A stretch of DNA of 64,000 nt from Cyathus striatus (Eukaryota; Basidiomycota; Agaricomycetes; Agaricales; Nidulariaceae). Where the stretch lies: contig JAOVFP010000019.1 of NCBI GenBank assembly GCA_025738555.1, positions 2,294,001-2,358,000 of the forward strand, given 5' to 3'. Of the stretch, positions 1 through 10,290 are shown in pieces. The position numbers and the translations under genes were made by a program. Each line of letters begins with the position of its first letter. Positions within the stretch are counted from its first letter, which is position 1. A model generated the notes under the pieces. The model saw only the letters and a program-made list of their open reading frames with translations. It was not told the DNA's origin and did no database searches.

Positions 1-173
1 TGAATCAAGCCTGAGAGTCCAAGAGTTGGGGCGAGTCCCGAGCCACCAGCTAAAGTGTTCTATTCTGAATACACTATCAAGGGAGGAGTCCAAGGGCTGG
101 GGTTGAGTCCCGTGCTGCCAGTCAAAGTATCACCTCTGATACAAATTAAGGGATTCGACATGATGACAATATA

Positions 174-1916
174 CATCAGTAAATTCCCCAGGCACTAAAT
201 TAGTGTAATTAGTTCAGTTAGGAATACCCATCACTTAATTACATCTAATCTTCGCTTATTCAGGGCTTATATTCATAAGTAAGTGTTAATAAGTAAAGAT
301 AAGCTGTGGCCAGTAACTAATTGCAAACTAGTAATCACTAAATGCTACTTATTTCAGTACATACAATGTACTTATTTGATACTTAATTAAGTGTACTTAC
401 CCATTTTGAGCTGTTGAACTTGTATCAAGTAATCATTGCATTAACATGTATACTGTACCCATCAAGTACCCAACAAGTATCATTATAGTAATGATCACTA
501 CTTGTATGAACTGTATACATCACAATACTTACAGAATATTCTACCTATCCAATAAATAAAAAGCATTTATTATTGTATGAGCAGAGCTTGTGATGTGCAA
601 CGAAATTGTGAAGCCCCAAACCGGATTACAGTACTTTAGTAAAACTACTGTAACTTAGCTGCAACTTGATGCGAGTCTGCGACAGGCGCCATTGGTTGAG
701 CCGAAGAGTCGTCAGCCAATCAAATTAATGGAAAAGTGGCGTGTTTTTCACGTGACTGGTTCCACATCACAAACACGTTCAAGTTGTTCAACTTTCCCCT
801 TCCTTCCCCCCTCTCTCTTCTTGCATTCCTTTGCATACTCTCACTCCCTCGCATACCAATGCATACTCTTTCTTGTACACACACCTCACATACTCTCGGA
901 CAAACGCCCTCAGCACACTCTCTTGCTCTTGCTCACTCTTGTGGTCTCGCTACTCAGACATACACCCTATCGCTCTATCAGACATGCCCCACACAAACAC
1001 TCTTTCAACCTCTCACCCACTCACGTATTCTTGGACATATGCCCGCTCTTCACTCGCGCAGTCTCGGACAATGCACACTCTCGTTCTCTCAGTTACGTAC
1101 TCCTGCTATCAGTTATGCACTCTCTCTCTCGGTTATATGCACTCTCGCTCTCGGTTTCGCACTTCTGCTGACATATGCCTACTCCTCACTTGCGCAGTCT
1201 CGGACAATGCACCCTCTCGTTCTCTCGGTTATGTGCTCCCACTATCAGTTATGCACTCTCACTCTCTCGGTTATACACATTCGCTCTCAGTTTCACACTT
1301 ATGCTTTTGGCTATGCGCTCTCATGCTCTCAGTTATGCACTCATCCTCGGTTATGCACTCTCACTCTCAGCTGTGCACCCTTGCACTCTCGGTTACACAC
1401 TCTCAATTCTAGGACACACTCTCATGTATCTTCTCACTTGCAATCACACTCTGCACTTTCTCACTCTCGCTAGCTCTTGATGTTGTCTATCCCCTCCCTC
1501 CCAGTGCTATTCCCCTATGCTGCTTCGGCTGAGTTTGATGTAGTTAATGACTGAATGAATGGTATAATTATAGTATGTTGATGTAATTGTAGAAGATATA
1601 TATATTTAATGGAATGCTTCTACCTTACTCTATTGCCTCTATTGCATAAGTAATGCAAGCATATTTGAGCAATTTTATAAGGTAATGGGGTGAAACTGAA
1701 TCACTAATTGGTATTAAAACTTACCTAGAATATCCTAGAATATCCTAATTTTGAGCTAAAGTTGAGCTAATGTCAACTAATTTTGCCAGATTAAGTAGGG
1801 GACCTCAGCTAATTTGCCTAAAGTGCCTTATGAAACTTATTTCAACTAAAGTTGGCTTATTTCACCCTTAATTTCAGCTAAAGTGACTAAATTTGTGATG
1901 TGGATATTTGCTGATG
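174..1916. mobile_element. TA-flanked TIR element (1743 bp, non-autonomous) inside LTR copy A
   Basis: The ends are inverted repeats: CATCAGTAAAT on the left and, read from the right, CATCAGCAAAT. They are flanked by TA at 172-173 and 1917-1918. LTR copy B shows the empty site (gacaatatatttgg), so the insertion duplicated TA. This is the behaviour of Tc1/mariner/pogo-type elements. The interior has no transposase; it holds the CT-rich minisatellite and a CCAAT/E-box-like stretch near 716-760. Confidence 0.7.
785..1475. repeat. CT-rich degenerate minisatellite with a 136-bp tandem duplication
   Basis: Units built on 'gcactctcgctctcggttat' are repeated with variation. A longer unit, 1034-1169, is repeated at 1170-1305 (period 136). 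All three plus-strand frames are open for 100-245 codons here. That is expected from CT-rich DNA lacking A-starting stop codons, so these are not genes. Most differences between units are CG/TG/CA transitions. Confidence 0.8.
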
Positions 1917-2100
1917 TATTCGGGCAGCTTGATGATTCCTACATAAATTACAAAGTACTAGATAGCCATACCATAAGGAAAAAGCCCCAAAGATACTACT
2001 ATGGAATGTGTTAGTACTTCTCCCTACCCAGAATGACACTCCCAGTACTATGCTAGACAATCACATAATATCAGGGAAATACTTCAGACTAGAGGGTTCT

Positions 2101-2424
2101 TCATACCACTGGTCCTGCCAGAAACTGCAATGGATAGCTATCATATCGTCTCTCGAATAACTCAGAACATCCATATGTCTCTTCTGTGTAATACAGCCAC
2201 CATGTGGGAAACCACATGCCCCCAGGACTTTGAAACACGTGCCGAACACTACCCACGGCACATTGGGTAGTGCCATCAGACACGCCAGTACCGGAAACAC
2301 CGGTATCCATTATATCTGAGTACTTGGCCAGAATTAGCACATGTAGTAGTGCATGTCTTGATGTGTGCCTATTAATAGCATGGTGCGGCATTTGATGCAT
2401 CTCTGAAACAGAGCGCGCCCTCAT
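2101..2424 (-). other. 107-codon antisense ORF conserved in LTR family L1
   Basis: The minus strand of LTR copy A is open for 107 codons (MRARSVSEMHQMPHHAINRH at its start). Homologous frames occur in copy B (44335-44661) and partly in copy C (55050-55277). I recognise no domain. Many differences between copies change amino acids and look like CpG transitions, so selection on the protein is not evident. It may simply be a chance frame in a repeated sequence. Confidence 0.3.
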
Positions 2425-2850
2425 GGATTCTTGTATGGAGGGTCAACCATACCTCTTTGACCATTAGGATTACACTGGAACATTATGACGTACCATTTAC
2501 CTTACCTATCCCATTGTGCATGAGACTGCTGCCATGTAATTAAGTATATAAGTAGTTTAGACATATCTTAGAATACCTTAAGCACCACACTGGCTGTACT
2601 TCTGTTCTCACAGTAGAGTACGTTCTGAATTTGATATTGGCATTCTGAGTACCATTCTGAAGTCTGAAATCTGATCTGAAAGTACTGAAAGCAATCACAT
2701 TACCTACTATTAAATATGCTGCCCATTTTACTATACTTGAAAACCTTGCACCCTCAAACTTAAAATATAAATCTAACTTGAACTACATGTTCTTTGTTGG
2801 TGGTGTTAAAACTATGTAAATAAACATTATCTAAAAGTTAGTCTTATCAG

Positions 2851-3205
2851 CTTTAATAATGCACCAATTATACCAGCCTGACTGTTGCAAACCAACTGAG
2901 TAGACCCAACCTCCACCAGCATCTCATAGTATTCTTCAACTACAACTCCTTGTCCAACACTTTTGAGTCCCATATATGTTCATTTATTTGAATTCACTAC
3001 ATGCATGCAATTCACGAGGATGATTTGAACAGACACCCCATCGATGGAAGTGGTGGAATAGAGCATGAAGTTGGCTGCTACGTGACGGTGAAAAACAGGT
3101 GGGGGATTGGATGAGGACATGTCACTATGCAAGCATCTTCAAATGAGCACCCTTAGTTTTCCCACGCTCACTACCATTAAAAGCAAGTGCTTGAAAACTA
3201 TGGAA
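2851..3205 (-). repeat. Dispersed repeat R2, inverted fragment
   Basis: The reverse complement matches 29921-30265 closely, through 'gcaattcacgaggatgattt' and 'aaaagcaagtgcttgaaaac', and matches 24690-24910 more distantly. The similarity stops abruptly near 3205 and at the LTR A boundary at 2849. No protein-coding signal is evident. Confidence 0.75.
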
Positions 3206-3575
3206 AGTCTAATGACCATGCTCAAATGCATCAAATATAATTGGACTCCGGTGTCCGGCACCGCGGCTTCTCGGTTTCAGTTCTTCAATTTCGCTTAATC
3301 TACTCAGGGTCACTTAAGCGAGATCTAAGGCCTTCAAATGGTGCATTAGAGGTATGCCCAGAAACAATGTCGATGTTTCACTTATGACCAGATCAAACAG
3401 AGATCCGTCCAAAATAGGATGCAAGGCCAATTTGAGTTGTACAAGCTAATACCGAACCTTTTCATATCATTGAATCTCTCATGCAGCATCCAACTCACAT
3501 ATTATGCCTTTTAAACACCTCTTAGACACTTTATATAATAAAATTTACTGATTCAAAGAAAAAAATCTCACATTT
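3206..3575. other. Unassigned intergenic stretch
   Basis: It has more CpG than its surroundings (for example near 3250-3275), but I see no open frame, repeat partner or motif that supports a feature. Confidence 0.5.
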
Positions 3576-3581
3576 ACTACC

Positions 3582-3725
3582 CGTATAACCGTATGAGGCT
3601 GGCCGTAACCGTTTTACGGACCGTACCGTTTTTTCACGCAGAAATAAATTCTTGATACGGTATGGTTATGGGTAAACCATAACCGTCACCTGACCGTAAG
3701 CTATACGGTACGGTGTACAGCCCTA
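3582..3725 (-). mobile_element. hAT-type transposon terminus with ACCGTA subterminal motifs
   Basis: Variants of 'ACCGTA/TACGGT' occur about ten times in 140 bp. The minus strand reads TAGGGCTGTACACCGTACCG inward from 3725. A near-identical terminus starts at 48728. TAGGG..TG ends with dense short subterminal repeats are typical of hAT elements. No transposase is attached, and I could not find the opposite end. Confidence 0.5.
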
Positions 3726-4759
3726 CTTATTCAGCAGTAATGTATAGATCCTCATGTCGCTTACTTCCTGTACAGAACTTTAAATTTGAAATTACTATCT
3801 TATCCATTAATTTAGTAGAGATAATCATATTCCAAATGTTTGTAAGTTTCAAGAGACTTCTGTTTCTTTCTGCCATTCACATTTTTTTTCTGTCAGAAAA
3901 GGTATAAATGGGAGACTGCAGCTCGAAAGACCCCAGTTTCCTCCAGCTGTTGTGGCTGTTCCAATTCTCAAGATACCATGGTTTTCTACAAACATCTACT
4001 ACAATTCATTTTTGGTATTGGTTCACACTCTGCAAATATGTAACTGTCTTAATGATCTTCACACAGACTGCAAGTTATATTTAACTGCACTTCGTTGTAA
4101 TAGCATTGTTGGGTTTGACTTGTCAGGTCCAGGGCATGCTGGTATGAAGAGTTTATTTCTAGTGATACGACATACAAGCATGCTAACATATTCCAAAGCA
4201 TTTTTGTTCTTTTATTCATACTTTATCGCTCGTTTTCAATCTGAGAAAATTCTATGTTTTATCATAGTCATATACCTGCTCCTTCTTACATTTTACACCA
4301 GTAAGGTTGCATCTCTGGCTCAATCTAAATTTTTCTAACCTTAGTCTACAGCTTATAATCTCATTTTAACTACCTTCAACATTATCATAAGCAGATACAT
4401 TATATTCTACACTGGTATGCTCAACTTTTGGTATTGTATTTTGCATTAGCTCAATTCGAGTTTTTAGGCCTATATGGTACATATGAATCTTATTTTCAAC
4501 ATTTCTCACCCACTGCTATTTGCTACGGCCTATTGGAATACATTTACAAGTATTCAATAACTTCCCGGTGCATTCTAGTACAACCATCCAAGCTTGTGCT
4601 ATTGGTATGTGTTAATCTTACAGTGCCATTATAGGGAGAGGAAAAGTAACCTATGGATTTACGGGCTACGATCTCACCCTATATTACATAGTAAGTTTAA
4701 ATAACTGTAGCAATATCAGATTTCTAACATACTACAAATTAATAGAATTTGATTTGAAT
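3726..4759 (+). other. Unassigned stretch, possibly decayed coding sequence
   Basis: Between 3910 and 4140 one frame reads PPAVVAVPILKIPWF and then, after a gap, NSIVGFDL. This faintly recalls the entry to a 3'-5' exonuclease (DEDD) domain of fungal proteins, but the catalytic glutamate is not there and the frame breaks. I would not name a gene on this. The rest is AT-rich with no usable frame. Confidence 0.2.
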
Positions 4760-7700
4760 ATGACACTCCAGTCGCTTTTTGACAATCTCGAGTGTTGTTT
4801 TCCAGAACTCCGCTATGGACATTTCTACTTCACTGTTGGAAAACGTCAAATTGCCAGCTATCCTCTCAGTTCAACATTGGCAGACATAGATATAGTGCAT
4901 GATTCGGTTATATTTGTGCATCTTCATGTCTGAGGTGGAAGTAACATTGGTAAGGTCTCAGCTACTCATAATTATTATAAGTATAACTTAATTTAATTTG
5001 TTATATTAAGAAGTAATTGATCTTACTGCCAAGAGTTGTATTCAAGTTACATCTAGGACATTCATAGACTCGGTGCAGAATTTATCAACAGTTCCAGAGT
5101 ACTGGCCAGTCCAGAAGAAGGATGAGCCTGAGGTTGCATATATGATTGATTTACATGTCAATACCCCATGCTACATTTTAGATTGAAAACGTATTGATGC
5201 CTTCATCAAGCGTGAGGTATGTTATATGTCAAAATACATAGCATCATTTTACTAACATCAATATCCACTTAGTGTCAGGATTCATGGAAAGGAAACACCG
5301 GGTCTGCACAGCGCTCGACGTTTTGCCATATACTCAATACAGTTTGCCTCTGCTCAATACTGTGTTGTAATGGTGGCTTCAAATGCAACTTCAGTGTTGG
5401 TAGTGGATTCCTTAATAATTATCAACAATGGTCCCCAGAAGATCAGACAGGTCACAATGATGTTATTCAGTCAGCATTGGATGCTCGGAAATACAAGGCA
5501 GCATCTTTGACTGCCAATACTATTGTGTAAGTAATCCTATTTATATTTTGTTTTAGTCTATGCTTACACTGAAATATGTAGTTTTTACCAAACTGTCATT
5601 AATGAAACCTGTATTGCTGTTTTACAGAACGGTTCCTTATGTGGTGGACGTCCTGAGTTCTGAAATTATCAAACAGTATGTATACATGGTTTTTCAATTA
5701 TATTTTCTCCTTTTAATTTTATTTAATAGCCTCGTCAAGGCCCTTCTCACTTCATTGGTTGCTCACATTGGTTACTGGATGACCGCGCACATGGAATCTC
5801 TCAGTTCTATCGTCCCATTCCCTTTGGAACAAAGGAAGATGTCCTTGCAAAGTTATTTGCTGGTCTTTTCATATATGACCCACTTCAGCCACTCGATGAC
5901 GATATAAGCCCATTGACAGAAGCTTGCTTAAATTTTGTACACCCTGCACATGTGCCACTATCAAAAGAATGTGGTAAGTCTGAGATTATTATTGCACTAC
6001 TAGACTTGAGTACTCAAATATAAGTAATATAAATGTAGATCGTGTTCACCTAGCTGTGGGAAGCTGGTTTCCGGGCGAGCTAATTCCACACAAATGTGAA
6101 GCCTTTCTAACGATTTTGGTGCCACTGGATCGTCATGATCATTGAGCTGTTGTAATACCTGGACATGGAATACCTCATAGTCATCCAACATTTCATGCAC
6201 ACAAGGTCCCAAATGATATTCAAGAGCAGTATCACTCATGTATTAGAGCAGCTGGAATAATGGGAGCAACTGCCCTGAAAGTTGATAATGGTATGTTGTT
6301 ATGGTTGTACTATCAGGTATTATATAAATAGCAATACTTTGAAGCACATAGCACAAGCCATATTCTCAATGGAAAAATACCTCAGGAACTTCATAGCTCA
6401 ATGGTTGACAATAGAAATCGACATGAAGTTGTTTCTAAAGCCTGCCTTCAAGCATTTCCAGCAGGACTTGGGATACAAGGTATGAATTCTTCACCATTCC
6501 TTCATTCTCTACATCAAGTTCTCAACTAAATTCTCCGAGACAGGTGTATTCCATCAGTTTGCTAAAGAGCTGGCAGGCAATACTCAAGAAAGATATATTT
6601 ATAGTGTTATCACATTTGGACAGGATTGTCATGTTATTGTAACGTTAAATGCTTACCTTGCTGCTCAAATCACTGTAGCGAGGTGGATCATGGTGGACAC
6701 TACATTCAAAGTTGTTCATGGTGATACAAATGCATTTAAAGTCGTTATTTGGTCTGATACTGCACAACAACATTTGTTCTTTATTTTATTTTACTAATTT
6801 ATATGTTGATCTAATATATTTCGCCGAATTACCATGTAGGGTTGGTAGTGGGTCGTGTATGGACGAATTCTGCAATGAGAGACACATTCTTTCATATATG
6901 GAATGGGCTCTTTGATGCCCACAAAGTTATTACAGGCACTGAGCTCAACTTTAAAGTTTTCTCTCCCAATTCGCACTTGCTTGGGGTTATTGGTGACACA
7001 GAGGCTGCTCAAGCACTAGGATTCGGCGATGTTGTTATAAAACATCGACTTAACAACAGTGAGCACACAGGAATTGCCCTACCTGATACAATCTCTGTGC
7101 TCTTACACCTTTGGAAAACATGTCTGGTTCACTATGAGCAGTACGTGTTTCAGAAATACCATGATCTACAAACAATCACCTTTGCTATTCTCAATACTAA
7201 CCTATGTTTTTTGGCCTTTTAGCGGTATATTCAAACTTCGAGGGCATGTCAAAAATGAAATTCTAGAAAAGCTACAGTTATTTCCATACCTGGAGACCGA
7301 GTATGATATCGAAAATTTCAAGAGCTACTGTGTTAAGCAAGGTCAACATAATAAAAAGCTGGATGGTATTTATTTTATTGTTATCTGTGCTTTCACTGCT
7401 TCATAACTCTGACTTTGTCCTATTCAGATTGGTGGAAACACAAAGTCAATCATGATTGGCTGCTTCCGTCTCTTAATCGCAAACTATCGCATATGCCATC
7501 AGATCACTGGGATTTAGTCCCAAATAACACAAATCAAGTAGAAAGTAGTCATGCAGGTGACAATCAAGTCATATCTACACATCGAAGCCTTCTTGAAGCC
7601 ATTTTACTGTATGTCTTTATTATATCTAACTCAGTGTTCACACTAAGACCATATTATTTGATGCAGGGTGAAAAGTCACGATAGCCAAGTGGCACACAAC

Positions 7701-8180
7701 CTTAAAGTCTCTCTCAGCTCTGGAGTTGTTTCAAATCGGAACAGTACCCTACAGAAGCGTATGGCAGTGCAGGCACATCGCAAGGAAGGCAATCAACACA
7801 GGCACCTTCAGTCAAGCATTGACAGACAAACTGAGCTCAGCTTGGAGACACAAATCAAATCGTTGCAAGGTCAGCTCAAGGTGGTAAAAGAAGCTTGTCG
7901 TACACCATGGAAAAGAAGGTTAAAGTTACCGCATTCAAGACTGAAGGGACTTTATCACAAGCTTGTATGTTCACACAACTTTATGTTATGTATCTAGAGA
8001 CTCATTATTTTCACAGTTTTCCCTAGCAATACCGTACATTCTTCTCATCAAGCTACCTCTGGCTCACATTATTCATATACCCTGAGCCAACCATTTGGTA
8101 TCTCCACCACTCTATCCCCTTATACAATGCCATCGACGAGTGGATCACCCTTTAACCAAGATGGTCTTGACGTATTGTAG
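4760..8180 (+). pseudogene. Transposase-like gene of an agaricomycete-expanded family, multi-exon, broken
   Basis: I recognise this as a large family of mushroom genomes, possibly related to MULE-type transposases; the function is unproven. The first exon resembles a ubiquitin-like fold ending in a Gly-Gly-Ser stretch (to about 4945). Later exons carry a Cys/Trp-rich region (5030-5945), a block with GHGIPHSHPTFHAHK (about 6145-6190), the core VARWIMVDTTFKVVHGDT (6676-6730) and VVGRVWTNSAMRDTF (6845-6890), a WWKHKVNHDWLLPSLN block (7430-7480) and a C-terminal coiled region. It ends at TAG 8178-8180. Introns of about 50 bp with GT...AG ends separate the exons. In-frame TGA stops lie at 4931-4933, 5184-5186 and 5661-5663, so it is a pseudogene. 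The 5' limit is uncertain. Confidence 0.65.
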
Positions 8181-9289
8181 ATGGTGATCCTGACATTTTA
8201 ATGTCCTACCCTCGCATTATGTAGCAGTTGCAATATTTTGAGGGTCTTGTTTTAGTGTACATTGTTCAAGTTACACTAGAACAGTACATATAATCTTATA
8301 TGTGATAGTCTCCAGCATTTTAATATATTGTTCTGTGCAGACTAAACACACTCGCAATTGAAAATGTTTACATCTCAGGAGCATAAATTTGTAAATTATT
8401 TATATCTAAGGATATATGTTTATGATTATATTTAACACGGTGTAATACTTGTTTTGAAGGCGGAGGTGGAGATGTTCGGCCAGAATGAGCTGAGGGAACA
8501 GCACTGGGAAGCTTAGAGTCCCAATATCTCATATGTTGTGACCGAGAGGATGGTTCTAGAGGGCTGTGCACATGAGCAGCACCAGATGTAGCAGCGTGAG
8601 GAAGATAGAGAGGCAGAATACATGTGTATATAGCACTGATGATATAATACACATCCAGTTGCAAGCGGAGATGTTAAAGCTAATGTCAAATAAAAGCAAC
8701 ATGTAAGTAAACACGGTGGCTCCATCGGTGCTCGGTGCTGTCACCATAAGCGATACAGAACTCGCCTACAATCAGCCCCTGATCAGAAACATTGACACCA
8801 TTTCTTGTATACACTCATGAAAGAATGAAAGCTAGCTATGTGTACGGCAGGCAGGGACCAAGGAACCTGATCTAATAATACATTCTGGACTCTTTGACTA
8901 ATGTCAAGATTACGTAGTCCTTTATATGCATGGTTATCACTTTACACAAGGTGAATGAATGTTGAATCTAGGCTGAATTGGTGGGGGAGGGGTTGAATTA
9001 GCTGAACGAATCTGAAGCAGAGAATGAGCGGGTAGAGGTCGACAAGTAAGTAGTACCTAAATCTGTTACTTACCCCTATCATTCTAGTCTAATAATAAAA
9101 TTCCGATGTCAACAGTTTGTCAGCCCTATCAATATGTTATATGCTTTACCCTTGTGTCTTGATACATATAAGATCATTGGACATGGTTACATCCCCAGTA
9201 GTACTTGGGCGGCAAGCTTTGGTCTGCACCAGAGAACAACATCATTGACTTAATCACACCATATCTGAAGGATGAATAATACCTACCAT
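8181..9289. other. Unassigned intergenic stretch
   Basis: AT-rich. Short overlapping open frames on the minus strand at 8368-8747 show no domain or codon bias that would support a gene. No repeat partner was noticed within the window. Confidence 0.45.
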
Positions 9290-9752
9290 CATGTCCAATT
9301 GATCATCTATATATAATGAGAGAAGGTGTATGAGTTTGGGTATAAAAGTAGCATGGGACAGCCGCTTTCGATCGTGGGAATTACTGTGTTGAGAGGGGTA
9401 CCCAGTATTTAGAAAAACACGGCGTTTGGCACAATAAATTGCCATATTTAGAAATTTTCGTTTTTGGATGATTGTTACTGTTTTTTTCGAAAGGTGATGT
9501 GATGGTGATGAGGAGACCTTCCATGTTTGGACTGGGAATTGATGGGGGTCAATGGCCTCTGCCAGAAACGGATGGATGCAAATGATGCAAAATAAAGAAA
9601 GTAGATGACTAAGCTTCTTCAAAAGGTCACACTGCATGATGAGGTGCATTGCATTACGATCATTACTAAGCGATTTGTAAGTAAATGGGCGCGCCGCGCC
9701 GCCACACTGATGCTGTGCAGCTGCCCTTTCCTTTGCTCCCCCAACTCTCCCC
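9290..9752 (+). promoter_or_regulatory. Helitron-type leader with shared TATA block
   Basis: The sequence ctatatataatgaga at 9307-9321 recurs at 17904-17916 and 19429-19441, followed in all three by an AAGG(C/T)GTG-like stretch. The downstream leader (about 9530-9710) is also shared with 19500-19735: gaattgatgg, then a stretch like 'gactaagcatcttcaaaa', then a 'gccacac' end. The conserved TATA sits upstream of the Helitron frame that opens near 9753, so it is probably its promoter and untranslated leader. A GC-rich 'gggcgcgccgcgccgccac' tract lies at 9688-9706. Confidence 0.5.
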
Positions 9753-10042
9753 CCCCTTTATTTCGTGCCCCACTATCATACTGTATATCAGAATCCTCCA
9801 CCTCCTGTGCAAAACAACCCAGCCCCCCAAAATCATCAAAATATACAATGGAATCTTCCAATTGTTGCAGAGGCAACTCACTTACACAATCACCCTCAAG
9901 TTATTCATTGGGTGAATGACTTGCCTCCACCAGATATTCCCCACATGAATATGCATGCCCCTGCAGCTGTTCCTCAGGTTGCATTTCAGCCACAAAATAT
10001 TCCTCACATAAATGCACTGCCTCCTGCACCACCTCCTGCACC

Positions 10043-10290
10043 TGCCCCTCAGTTTCACTGGAACAATCCTGTTGTTGCAGAAAATATTCATCCACATAAT
10101 AATATACCTCTGAATGTAAACTGGGCTGCAGATATTCACCCACCCATTCACCCACTGCCTGTTGCACTACCCTCTGCACCTGCTCCTCAGTTTCACTGGA
10201 ATGATCCAGTTGTTGCAGATGACATTAATCAACACAATAATGTGCCTTTGAATGTACGCTGGGCTGCAAATATCCGCCAACCTATGAATC
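10043..10290 (+). repeat. 138-bp coding tandem repeat in Helitron N-terminus
   Basis: Two consecutive units encode APAPQFHWN(N/D)PVVA(E/D)(N/D)I followed by HNN(I/V)PLNV(N/R)WAA(D/N)I. Weaker versions lie upstream (QWNLPIVAEATHLHN, about 9850) and downstream (QWNPPIIIEA, about 10370). The repeat stays in frame and is rich in Pro, Asn and His. Confidence 0.8.

Larger units (their letters stand above)
1..2849 (+). mobile_element. Long LTR (family L1, copy A), 5' end outside window
   Basis: This segment matches copies at 43927-45205 and 52013-55699 over its whole length once the insertion at 174-1916 is removed. About 72 bp of the 5' end lie outside the window. The 3' end is ...GTCTTATCA at 2849, and copy C ends the same way. 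A TATATAAG box near 2544 lies upstream of the terminal part, as expected for a U3/R promoter. No retrotransposon coding region follows, so this is probably a solo LTR. The right flank (2850 onward) is inverted repeat R2, so the LTR landed inside an R2 copy. The LTR call rests on TG...CA ends, the TATA box and copy number; an internal region has not been seen. Confidence 0.6.

Noticed and set aside
692..1480. Three long overlapping plus-strand ORFs (159, 245 and 193 codons)
   Set aside because: They lie in a CT-rich tandem repeat that is open in all frames; the translated text is low-complexity and there is no single conserved frame.
3910..4140. 3'-5' exonuclease domain gene
   Set aside because: Only a short resemblance (IPWF and VGFDL) is present; the acidic catalytic residues and a continuous frame are absent.
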